A model generated the notes under the pieces. It worked only from the letters and a program-made list of their open reading frames with translations, did not search any database and was not told where the DNA came from. The position numbers and the translations under genes were made by a program. A DNA stretch of 8,639 bases from G039029935 sp039029935 (GTDB taxonomy: Bacteria > Chloroflexota > Anaerolineae > Caldilineales > Caldilineaceae): contig JBCCFC010000557.1 of NCBI GenBank assembly GCA_039029935.1, forward strand, positions 1 through 8,639, read 5' to 3'. Shown here in pieces: positions 1-4,947 of the stretch. The number at the start of each line of letters is the position of its first letter. Positions within the stretch are counted from its first letter, which is position 1.

Positions 1-623
1 ACACTGCTGCCCATCACCACACCACGCAGGGTTGCCATCACAGGTTGTGTCAACACCCAGTTGGCCGTTGTCTTGATGGCATCAGGCAGATAGCGGTTCA
101 CAATCGGTGTCTGAACCAGTAAAATCAACAATGCCCCTGTCAGTAGCCATACACCACCCGGTGCGTCAAGACGGAGAAAGCGATAGGCAGCGGCTAGGAT
201 AAAAAAGGCCATAATCGCAAAGAGCGATGATTGGATGGGCGTCAGGATATACAAAAATATCCATTCAAGAATTGGCTGCTGTGTGCCGAGTGGGTTTAGC
301 AACCCCATACAAACGGTGATAAAAAGCGTGGCAAGCAGGATTAAGCTATAAGGCCACTCATTATCGCCTGATTGAATTCGCATCAAGTGTACCCATGCAA
401 CATTGATGACGCCTGCAAGCAGAGCAAAGCAACTCAGAATCATGGCCCACAAATACAACTTAGTTGTGATAGGTCGCAGAAAGGGCAGAAGATTGGCTCG
501 ATCCAGCGAGATGAGAACCAGACAGCCAATGAAGATCAAAATAGCAAGATAGGTTGGGCCAACTGTCGGGCGCGGTACACCGACAGACCCGGTTGGTGTT
601 TTTTGCGAAAAAAAGTTGAACAT
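1..623 (-). CDS. Polytopic membrane protein of unknown function, C-terminus cut by window edge
   Basis: The reading frame opens at ATG (623-621) and stays open for 207 codons to the left edge, so the C-terminus is missing. The visible part has hydrophobic segments at about residues 23-40, 56-78, 92-109, 117-148 and 157-172, so it is an integral inner-membrane protein with at least four or five spans. Residues 119-151 (EWIF, a TPIQSSLF stretch, AAYRFLR) resemble a conserved but uncharacterised bacterial membrane family that I recall from memory only. It is the last visible gene of a minus-strand cluster, 27 bases after the 243-residue gene. No clear Shine-Dalgarno precedes the ATG; a TATTAT box ends 6 bases upstream, so the start could be leaderless. 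The function is unknown. The existence of the gene is well supported by the length of the frame and its periodic hydrophobicity. Confidence 0.8.
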   Translation of the reverse strand, partial: MFNFFSQKTPTGSVGVPRPTVGPTYLAILIFIGCLVLISLDRANLLPFLRPITTKLYLWAMILSCFALLAGVINVAWVHLMRIQSGDNEWPYSLILLATLFITVCMGLLNPLGTQQPILEWIFLYILTPIQSSLFAIMAFFILAAAYRFLRLDAPGGVWLLTGALLILLVQTPIVNRYLPDAIKTTANWVLTQPVMATLRGVVMGSS

Positions 624-629
624 GGCTGT

Positions 630-658
630 ATAATACTATGTCTGCATAGACTAGGCAA
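630..658 (-). promoter_or_regulatory. Possible internal sigma70-type promoter with near-zero leader
   Basis: On the minus strand TTGCCT (658-653), a 17-base spacer and TATTAT (635-630) precede the ATG at 623. The expected start site, about 7 bases after the -10, falls on the A of the ATG, which would give a leaderless message. The -35 matches the consensus at only 4 of 6 positions and overlaps the stop codon of the upstream gene, so this could be chance. Confidence 0.4.
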
Positions 659-1382
659 TCAGGGCAAGCAGGAATAATGCAATAACCAGCGCAATGATGG
701 TCCAGGCCAGCCAGTTATTATGGCTTATCGCTGTGGTGGTATATGCCGAGATGTCCAACACTGGATCATAAGTAGATGTCTGCGAGTGCGTTGTCGAAAT
801 TTTTATATTCGTGTAGCGAGAATTCAGTTGACTCGCATCCAGCACAGCAAAGGGTAGAGCCGACCAGACTGTTGGCACAGAAGGTTTAGCAATGGCAATA
901 AACCAGCTTGCCAGTTCGGTCGGTAGCTGACGCGTAAAGGATAGACGTGTGGGGTTACGGAATAACGCGTCGTCACCATCCGCCATGAGGTTGCCTATAC
1001 GCGCATCGTGGCTAAATACGGTCAACGGAATCATCGGGGTCATCGTCGAGAGCGACCCCATGTATGTTGCATGGTCTGCTCCTGCGTAGATAACAGATGT
1101 CTGTGATGCCAGTGGATGTGATGGTGATGTTTGAGGTGTATCGTCAAAGAGCGCGGCCAGCCATAACACGGCATGACCACCACTCAACAACAGCGTAGAG
1201 GAGCCATCCCCTGCATGACGATTGGCATAGAGCAGTTGGTACGCCACCAAGCTATGCAATGCATCATTCGTGAGGTGGCTCACACCTAGCTCTACCAAGG
1301 GCCGCTGCCCCATCTCAAGCTGCTCCTCCGTGCTTGCCTGCCAGCTTTGAACCACATTGGATATTGTCTTCTTCCAATACAT
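651..1382 (-). CDS. Uncharacterised 243-residue protein with C-terminal membrane anchor
   Basis: I do not recognise a named family; a Chloroflexota domain of unknown function is possible. The first roughly 215 residues look soluble, with a hydrophobic patch at about 80-98 and a distinctive middle: GADHATYMGS (101-110) followed by FSHDARIGNLMADGDDALF (about 123-141). Residues 222-243 form one hydrophobic helix ending at the C-terminus, and there is no N-terminal signal peptide, so it may be tail-anchored with the bulk of the protein in the cytoplasm. The ATG at 1382 lies two bases after the stop of the preceding 85-residue gene. It has no Shine-Dalgarno of its own, which suggests translational coupling. 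The polytopic membrane protein follows 27 bases downstream, so the products may form a membrane complex (inference). Confidence 0.78.
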   Translation of the reverse strand: MYWKKTISNVVQSWQASTEEQLEMGQRPLVELGVSHLTNDALHSLVAYQLLYANRHAGDGSSTLLLSGGHAVLWLAALFDDTPQTSPSHPLASQTSVIYAGADHATYMGSLSTMTPMIPLTVFSHDARIGNLMADGDDALFRNPTRLSFTRQLPTELASWFIAIAKPSVPTVWSALPFAVLDASQLNSRYTNIKISTTHSQTSTYDPVLDISAYTTTAISHNNWLAWTIIALVIALFLLALIA

Positions 1383-1384
1383 AT

Positions 1385-1642
1385 CTATGCCTTATCGCTA
1401 GAATTGAGATGTGCTTCCATGCTTTGTAACAGTGTCTTTGGTCCATTGGGATCACTCAACAGGTCTGCCCATGTCGATAGCCGCTGTTCGCCCAATAGCT
1501 GGGTCATGGGTGCGATGACGTGCAGGCTTTGACCGAGTAGGAAGGCTAGGGGTTGATGGCTGAGGCAGAATAGGAGGGCTGGTAGGAGCATTTTGCGTTT
1601 GGTCATTTGTTCAATGAACTGATCTGTACTAATTTGAGCCAT
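1385..1642 (-). CDS. Small uncharacterised protein, first gene of the membrane-protein cluster
   Basis: The product is 85 residues (MAQISTDQFI start) with a basic patch (TKRK, 14-17) followed by a mostly hydrophobic stretch at about 18-51, which may be one membrane helix or a buried helical hairpin, and a polar C-terminus. The frame is open upstream to an ATG at 1732, but that 30-codon extension lies over a predicted terminator hairpin and a strong promoter and is an odd Phe/Tyr/Cys-rich string. I therefore choose ATG 1642, which sits 10 bases after the -10 box. The message would be almost leaderless, consistent with the absence of a Shine-Dalgarno. The gene is followed two bases later by the 243-residue gene. 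The function is unknown. Confidence 0.68.
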   Translation of the reverse strand: MAQISTDQFIEQMTKRKMLLPALLFCLSHQPLAFLLGQSLHVIAPMTQLLGEQRLSTWADLLSDPNGPKTLLQSMEAHLNSSDKA

Positions 1643-1651
1643 ATGGTACTG

Positions 1652-1680
1652 ATAATAGTAGATGCGGTAAAAGATGTCAA
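1652..1680 (-). promoter_or_regulatory. Strong sigma70-type promoter for the three-gene membrane cluster
   Basis: The minus strand reads TTGACA (1680-1675, perfect -35), a 17-base spacer, then TATTAT (1657-1652, 5 of 6). The expected start site at about 1644-1646 is 2-4 bases before the ATG at 1642. It lies just after the argJ terminator, so the cluster forms its own transcription unit rather than a tail of the argJ message. Confidence 0.8.
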
Positions 1681-1689
1681 ACTCTACGG

Positions 1690-1743
1690 AACAAAAACAA
1701 AAGAAGGGCAAGAAGAAATTCGGCACCAACATTCTTCCTACCC
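1690..1743 (-). terminator. Rho-independent terminator after argJ
   Basis: On the minus strand GGGTAGGAAGAA (1743-1732) pairs with TTCTTCTTGCCC (1717-1706). This gives a 12-bp stem with two G-U pairs and a 14-base loop, followed by a T-rich run (TTCTTTTGTTTTTG). The two imperfect pairs are C-A mismatches on the plus strand, so the element is directional for minus-strand RNA. It begins 16 bases after the argJ stop. The loop is larger than usual, which lowers certainty. Confidence 0.65.
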
Positions 1744-1759
1744 TTCCGGTTAAAACCTT

Positions 1760-2995
1760 TTACGTGCGATATTCACCATTAATCTTCACATACTCATAGC
1801 TAAAATCACACGTCCACACAGTGGCTGTACCCTCACCCAACCCCAACTCAATGCGGGCATCAATCTCGGCTTGAGCATAGATAGCAGCCGCATCACCTTC
1901 CAAATAATCCAGCGGCATCCCTTGGTCGACAATCTGCAACTCACCACTGCGGGTATTGGCATCCGCACCCCCATTGATAAACAGTGCGCATTTGGATGCG
2001 TCAATCTGCGCACCGGAGCGACCAGCGGCAGCAAGAATGCGTCCCCAGTTGGCATCACCCCCAAAAAAGGCCGTTTTGCAGAGCGGGCTTGTTGCAACCG
2101 TACTTGCCGCCAGATGCGCTTCCTCGTCACTAACGGCTCCGTTGACTTGGATGGTAACAAAACGCGTTGCGCCTTCGCCATCATGGACAATGGCCTGTGC
2201 TAGTTCAATACAGATATCGGTCAACGTCGCCTGGAACTCAGCAAAATCGGCACTATCCGCATCGGTAATCTCCGCATTGCCCGCCGCACCATTTGCCAGC
2301 AAAATCATGGTATCATTGGTGCTGGTGTCGCCATCAACCGTGATGCAGTTGAAACTGCGATCAACGGCATAGCTCAACGCTGCTTGCAGAAGTGGCTGCG
2401 ACATGTTGATATCCGTGACCACTGTCCCCAGCATGGTTGCCATATTGGGATGAATCATGCCCGACCCTTTGGAAATGCCAGTGAGTTTGATATCACTGTC
2501 ACCCAATGTTAAACTGCGTGTCGCGATTTTATGCACGAGGTCGGTGGTCATGATACCCTTGGCCGCCAGTTCCCAATGCTCGCTGGTCGAGCCAAGTTTC
2601 TGCACAGCATCAGGAATGCCACCCAGCAGCGCATCCATGGGCAATTGCACACCAATAACACCTGTACTCATCACAAACATCGAATTGTCACTGGCACCAA
2701 GTTGTTTTTCCACCTCTTCTGCCGTTAACTTGGTGTTGGCATCCCCCACTGTACCTGTACAGGCGTTGGCATTGCCGCTGTTGACGACTACACCATGCAC
2801 TTGCTCAGGATTAAATTCGAGCAGCCGACGCCCATGTAACACAGGTGCCGCAGGAAATGCATTCTTGGTAAAGGTCGCTGCGGCCTTGCATGGTGTACGA
2901 CTGGCAATCAAGGTCACATCCAATGCGCCATCCTTCTTGATGCCCGATGCAACACCGACGGCATCAAATCCAGCTACACTATAGTCCGTTGTCAT
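1760..2995 (-). CDS. argJ: Bifunctional glutamate N-acetyltransferase / amino-acid N-acetyltransferase ArgJ
   Basis: ArgJ transfers the acetyl group of N-acetylornithine to glutamate, closing the acetyl cycle of arginine biosynthesis; many members also use acetyl-CoA to make N-acetylglutamate. The protein is a self-cleaving Ntn-fold precursor in the cytoplasm. At 411 residues it has the usual full length. The signature KGSGMIHPNMATMLG (176-190) contains the autocleavage nucleophile Thr187, giving an alpha chain of about 186 and a beta chain of about 225 residues. STGVIG (110-115) is the oxyanion-hole segment. DGDTSTNDT (221-229), HDGEGATR (271-278), FGGDANWGRI (311-320) and the C-terminal SYEYVKINGEYRT are all family hallmarks. 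The start ATG has GGAG (3007-3004) 8 bases upstream. The gene stands alone between its long leader and a terminator; no other arg gene is in view. Whether it is mono- or bifunctional cannot be told from sequence. Confidence 0.97.
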   Translation of the reverse strand: MTTDYSVAGFDAVGVASGIKKDGALDVTLIASRTPCKAAATFTKNAFPAAPVLHGRRLLEFNPEQVHGVVVNSGNANACTGTVGDANTKLTAEEVEKQLGASDNSMFVMSTGVIGVQLPMDALLGGIPDAVQKLGSTSEHWELAAKGIMTTDLVHKIATRSLTLGDSDIKLTGISKGSGMIHPNMATMLGTVVTDINMSQPLLQAALSYAVDRSFNCITVDGDTSTNDTMILLANGAAGNAEITDADSADFAEFQATLTDICIELAQAIVHDGEGATRFVTIQVNGAVSDEEAHLAASTVATSPLCKTAFFGGDANWGRILAAAGRSGAQIDASKCALFINGGADANTRSGELQIVDQGMPLDYLEGDAAAIYAQAEIDARIELGLGEGTATVWTCDFSYEYVKINGEYRT

Positions 2996-3048
2996 ATTGG
3001 TTTCTCCATGTTTTTAAAATTTATGTTCATTACTTACACGCGTAACCC

Positions 3049-3115
3049 AACCTTCGGGAGGCGACGGAAAATAGATTGTCCAACGAGTATATTGTGTTGT
3101 CACCTCCCAAAGGTT
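3049..3115 (-). other. 17-bp RNA hairpin in the argJ 5' leader, burying a Shine-Dalgarno-like sequence
   Basis: On the minus strand AACCTTTGGGAGGTGAC (3115-3099) pairs along its whole length with GTCGCCTCCCGAAGGTT (3065-3049) around a 33-base loop. Two pairs are G-U, and both would be C-A mismatches in a plus-strand RNA, so the structure belongs to the argJ transcript. The 5' arm contains GGAGGTGA, a near-complete complement of the 16S 3' end, yet no start codon lies at a suitable distance. The hairpin is about 50 bases upstream of the argJ start and may act in translation control or as a 5' stabiliser. Confidence 0.65.
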
Positions 3116-3148
3116 TTGTCTCAAATGCTTGCGTAATGAAATTGAAAT

Positions 3149-3204
3149 AAAAAAACGCCACCCAATTTAACAGTTTATCAAAACTGTCAAATTGGAATGA
3201 CGTT
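3149..3204 (-). terminator. Strong Rho-independent terminator or attenuator before argJ
   Basis: The minus-strand RNA folds into a 23-bp stem (3204-3181 with 3176-3154) with one bulged base (3196) and a 4-base loop (TGAT), ending in GCGTT and a run of seven T (3155-3149). Three pairs are G-U only on the minus strand, so it is directional. It sits between the haem-protein gene and argJ, 153 bases before the argJ start. It could end the upstream operon, end a small RNA starting near 3438, or be a conditional terminator controlling argJ. Confidence 0.85.
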
Positions 3205-3292
3205 AGGAAGCAGTCTCAAATCCGAAGTCAATTGGCGAATCCTTGTAAGTTGGTTAGTCTCACAGATGACGCTTGGTTGAAATGACTATCGT

Positions 3293-3352
3293 TTACTGAT
3301 TTAGATGCCCACTTCCTGTGGACATCCTCCTCACTCTTGTGTTTAGTAACAT
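3293..3352 (-). CDS. Possible Arg-rich leader peptide upstream of argJ
   Basis: A 19-codon ORF from ATG 3352 to TAA 3293 encodes MLLNTRVRRMSTGSGHLNQ. Codons 6, 8 and 9 are AGA, AGG and AGG, a cluster of arginine codons in a short ORF that precedes a terminator and an arginine-biosynthesis gene, as in transcription-attenuation leaders. The 9-bp hairpin at 3326-3304 starts immediately after the AGG AGG pair, where a stalled ribosome would disturb it. Against this, there is no Shine-Dalgarno before the ATG, AGGAGG is itself a Shine-Dalgarno-like string, and ORFs this short arise by chance. Confidence 0.35.
   Translation of the reverse strand: MLLNTRVRRMSTGSGHLNQ
3304..3326 (-). other. Short RNA hairpin inside the leader ORF
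   Basis: On the minus strand GATGTCCAC (3326-3318) pairs with GTGGGCATC (3312-3304) over a 5-base loop, AGGAA. The stem has 9 bp with one G-U pair that would be a mismatch on the other strand. It is too short of a U-run to terminate, and may be a pause or switching hairpin. Confidence 0.5.
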
Positions 3353-3444
3353 AACTATTTTGTTAATAATTGTGATCGATAATGCACTTTGGAAATAGTT
3401 TAAAAGGTTTTGATTATGCTATCCTCTAATACCCTCTCTTGTCC

Positions 3445-3473
3445 ATTGTACATTGATTCAGCACGTTTGGCAA
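3445..3473 (-). promoter_or_regulatory. Sigma70-type promoter for the argJ leader RNA
   Basis: On the minus strand TTGCCA (3473-3468, 5 of 6), a 17-base spacer and TACAAT (3450-3445, 5 of 6) predict a start near 3438. The transcript would run about 235 bases to the terminator at 3204-3149 and about 440 bases to the argJ start. It lies downstream of the haem-protein stop at 3520, so argJ or a small RNA would be transcribed separately from that operon. Confidence 0.65.
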
Positions 3474-3519
3474 AACTGTTATGCAGTTGCAGAGTATCAC
3501 AGCAGAATTTGCGCTGTGT

Positions 3520-3960
3520 TTATTTCTTAATGGGTGGATCAGCCTTCATCGTGCGATCCAACCCTTCGATTAGCAGACGCATCTCATCAGCGGTCAGTTT
3601 CGCCTCCGGGTGCATCATCACATACTCAGATAATGGCATATCTCCATCCCGGATTGTCCCCAGCACGGCCACAGGCGACCCATTGGGCTGGTTCCATTCG
3701 GAAAAATTGAGACTCTCGCGACCATCGCTCACGTGATTACTGACAAGCCAAGAAACGGGTGCGATATAGCCGTACCAAGGCCATGTTGTCTCGTTGCTAT
3801 GACAATCATAACAGGCACGTTGCGCCAATGTTTTTGTGGTTTGCGAATCCCACCGAATTTCACGCGTGACCGCTGGATTGGATCGTTCAATGGGCACAAG
3901 TTGCAAAACCACAAACATAGCAAGAATTGTTAAAAAGCTCAATTGCAAACTTCGTATCAC
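3520..3960 (-). CDS. Membrane-anchored haem-binding domain protein (CxxCH)
   Basis: The 146-residue product matches the small haem-binding domain family (Pfam Haem_bd type). An N-terminal uncleaved anchor or signal (about residues 3-23) is followed by a periplasmic or extracytoplasmic domain with one CYDCH haem-attachment motif (C50, C53, H54), then NETTWPWY, APVSWLV and the family's LNFSEW segment. GDMP (Met108 in this numbering) is a candidate distal ligand. It probably carries one covalent c-type haem and takes part in electron transfer or sensing; its partners are unknown. The start is GTG 3960, chosen because GAGGGAG (3973-3967) lies 6 bases upstream. A GTG at 3975 would add five residues and has no ribosome-binding site. 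The gene follows the Nif3-like gene by 38 bases, so the two are probably cotranscribed. Confidence 0.85.
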   Translation of the reverse strand: MIRSLQLSFLTILAMFVVLQLVPIERSNPAVTREIRWDSQTTKTLAQRACYDCHSNETTWPWYGYIAPVSWLVSNHVSDGRESLNFSEWNQPNGSPVAVLGTIRDGDMPLSEYVMMHPEAKLTADEMRLLIEGLDRTMKADPPIKK

Positions 3961-3966
3961 CAGATT

Positions 3967-3973
3967 CTCCCTC
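3967..3973 (-). promoter_or_regulatory. Shine-Dalgarno that selects the GTG start at 3960
   Basis: GAGGGAG on the minus strand, with 6 bases to GTG 3960. It lies downstream of the alternative GTG at 3975 and so favours the shorter protein. Confidence 0.7.
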
Positions 3974-3998
3974 ACTGCTGTGTGTACTATCGTTCATA

Positions 3999-4751
3999 TC
4001 ACATCCCAGTGGGCAAATCGACAAACTCAAAGGCGATGCCAAAGGTGTCAGCCAGATGTTGGCCGAGTGCCTGTACACCGACGGTTTCACTCATATAATG
4101 CCCGCCGTAAATGACATTAACTCCGGCGCGTAGTGCATCATAATACTGAGCTTGGCTGGTTTCCCCCGTCAGATACGTGTCACATCCCATTGCGGCGGCC
4201 TCTTCGATGTAGTTTGCTCCACCACCACTTAATATGCCAACGCGTTGCACAATTGTGGGTCCATGTGTTTGCACCAAGTCAACTGGACCGACATTTTTTT
4301 GATATTGCTCAACAAATGTTTCTAACGTGATTGGCTGCTGGGTTGTTCCATAAACAGCCAGATTCACACCGTTGACCTTACCCCACCACGACTCAATGGT
4401 TACATCAAGCCGTCGCGCCAATTCTGCATTATTGCCGATTTCAGGGTGTGCATCCAACGGCAGATGGGCTGCATAGAGATTGAGGTTCGTCTCAATAAAA
4501 CGACGAATCAATGCCCCAAAGCCGCCACTCAGTTTTTTTGCTGGCCCCCAAAACACACCATGATGCACCAGCATCAAGTCTGCCTCATGTTCTAGTGCCG
4601 CCTCCAAACAGGGCAACCCCGCATCCACCAACCCAACAATTTTGTTGACCTCCACACGCCCCTCAATCTGTAACCCCTGTGGACCATAATCCTTGATTTC
4701 AGCAATGCGGAGATAGCTGTCGAGATAATCGACTAACTCAGTTCTGTTCAT
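3999..4751 (-). CDS. Nif3-like dinuclear metal centre hexameric protein
   Basis: The 250-residue product belongs to the Nif3/YbgI/YqfO family, cytosolic hexamers that bind two metal ions. Some databases name them GTP cyclohydrolase I type 2, but the cellular role remains unsettled. The predicted metal ligands are all present: H63 and H64 in LVHHGVFWG, D100 in HLPLDAHP, and H218 and E222 in GGHYMSETVG. GNNAELARRL (106-115) and the late GGGAN segment (177-180) are also typical. The length is that of the short form, without the inserted central domain. ATG 4751 is preceded by AAGGA 7 bases upstream. The frame can be extended to a TTG at 4832, but that adds only residues encoded by the repeat region and is rejected. 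It is the first gene of the minus-strand operon; the haem-binding gene follows. Confidence 0.93.
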   Translation of the reverse strand: MNRTELVDYLDSYLRIAEIKDYGPQGLQIEGRVEVNKIVGLVDAGLPCLEAALEHEADLMLVHHGVFWGPAKKLSGGFGALIRRFIETNLNLYAAHLPLDAHPEIGNNAELARRLDVTIESWWGKVNGVNLAVYGTTQQPITLETFVEQYQKNVGPVDLVQTHGPTIVQRVGILSGGGANYIEEAAAMGCDTYLTGETSQAQYYDALRAGVNVIYGGHYMSETVGVQALGQHLADTFGIAFEFVDLPTGM

Positions 4752-4764
4752 ACCTAAATCCTTA

Positions 4765-4857
4765 GTTGAGGGGTTGAACGGTTGAAAAGTTGAAAGGTGG
4801 AAGGAGTGATTAGTGTATAGTGAATCTTTCAACCCTTCAACCCTTCAACTCTTCCAC
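4765..4857. repeat. Iterated 8-mer inverted repeat in the Nif3-gene 5' leader
   Basis: The left arm (4765-4804) is five consecutive 8-base units: GTTGAGGG, GTTGAACG, GTTGAAAA, GTTGAAAG and GTGGAAGG. The right arm (4826-4857) is four units in reverse orientation: CTTTCAAC, CCTTCAAC, CCTTCAAC and TCTTCCAC. Units 4773-4796 pair with 4826-4849 over 24 positions, with two G-U pairs and one mismatch on the minus strand. It lies between the divergent promoters, inside the predicted Nif3-gene 5' UTR, ending just before its Shine-Dalgarno. Confidence 0.9.
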
Positions 4858-4868
4858 CCTGTGGCGTC

Positions 4869-4877
4869 ATTATATCA
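4869..4877 (-). promoter_or_regulatory. Extended -10 promoter for the Nif3-haem operon
   Basis: The minus strand reads TGATATAAT (4877-4869): a perfect TATAAT with the TGN extension. No good -35 lies 16-18 bases upstream (best TAGCGA, 3 of 6), which the extended -10 could offset. The start would be near 4862, giving a 5' UTR of about 110 bases that contains the inverted repeat. Confidence 0.65.
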
Positions 4878-4884
4878 TGCATGG
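4876..4884. promoter_or_regulatory. CATGCATGG copy 1, possible operator
   Basis: CATGCATGG overlaps the extended part of the minus-strand promoter. An identical 9-mer occurs at 4937-4945, 61 bases away, so the two copies bracket the plus-strand promoter. Both contain the palindrome CATGCATG. Confidence 0.4.
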
Positions 4885-4912
4885 TTCACCTTCGCTATTT
4901 AGGCCGCTTTTC

Positions 4913-4921
4913 TGTTATAAT
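4913..4921 (+). promoter_or_regulatory. Extended -10 promoter for the ATPase-nuclease operon
   Basis: TGTTATAAT: a perfect TATAAT (4916-4921) with the TGN extension. The best -35 candidate is weak (TTCGCT at 4891, 19-base spacer). The predicted start is near 4928, about 49 bases before the first gene's ATG, and the -10 faces the divergent promoter 41 bases away. Confidence 0.68.
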
Positions 4922-4933
4922 AGAACGCGTGAG

Positions 4934-4947
4934 AGCCATGCATGGCT
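4934..4947. promoter_or_regulatory. Perfect 14-base palindrome, possible repressor site just after the start site
   Basis: AGCCATGCATGGCT is a perfect palindrome located about 6-19 bases downstream of the predicted plus-strand start site. It includes the second CATGCATGG copy. The position suits a repressor operator, though a 7-bp arm could also form by chance. Confidence 0.45.

Larger units (their letters stand above)
2996..3519 (-). other. Long structured leader / intergenic region upstream of argJ
   Basis: These 524 bases hold no convincing large gene. On the minus strand they contain, in order, a promoter (3473-3445), an AT-rich segment, a possible 19-codon leader ORF (3352-3293) with an internal hairpin, about 90 bases of unassigned RNA, a strong terminator (3204-3149), a 17-bp hairpin (3115-3049) and the argJ Shine-Dalgarno (3007-3004). 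I find no good promoter between the terminator and argJ, so argJ may depend on readthrough from upstream. A 6-bp hairpin (3518-3498) just after the haem-protein stop lacks a U-run on the minus strand. Known riboswitch motifs, including the T-box core, were looked for by eye and not found. Confidence 0.6.

Noticed and set aside
1643..1732. N-terminal extension of the 85-residue gene to ATG 1732
   Set aside because: The extension overlaps the terminator hairpin and the TTGACA/TATTAT promoter and encodes an odd Phe/Tyr/Cys string, although AGGAAGA lies just before that ATG.
1674..1799. 41-codon plus-strand ORF with a Lys-rich N-terminus
   Set aside because: It lies across the minus-strand promoter, the argJ terminator and the argJ 3' end; the Lys run is simply the complement of the terminator's T-rich tail.
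1956..2984. Several long plus- and minus-strand ORFs inside argJ
   Set aside because: They are frame shadows of argJ, which is full length with all signature motifs.
3011..3033. ArgR operator before argJ
   Set aside because: Minus-strand TGAACATAAATTTT resembles half of an ARG box, but the second half matches poorly.
3149..3340. 6S, SRP, RNase P or tmRNA gene
   Set aside because: GGAAGCAG on the plus strand (3206-3213) and GAGGAGG on the minus strand recall SRP and RNase P motifs, but the remaining conserved parts and overall folds are missing.
3149..3352. T-box riboswitch for arginine
   Set aside because: GGGTGGCG occurs in the 3' arm of the terminator, but the full T-box core (GGUGGNACCGCG) is absent and would be expected on the 5' side of the terminator.
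3410..3736. 108-codon plus-strand ORF
   Set aside because: It overlaps the minus-strand haem-binding gene, whose CxxCH motif and family pattern are clear; it has no recognisable product or ribosome-binding site.
4752..4832. TTG start 27 codons upstream of the Nif3-like gene
   Set aside because: The added residues come from the octamer repeat, and the family start MNRTELVDYL at 4751 has a good ribosome-binding site.
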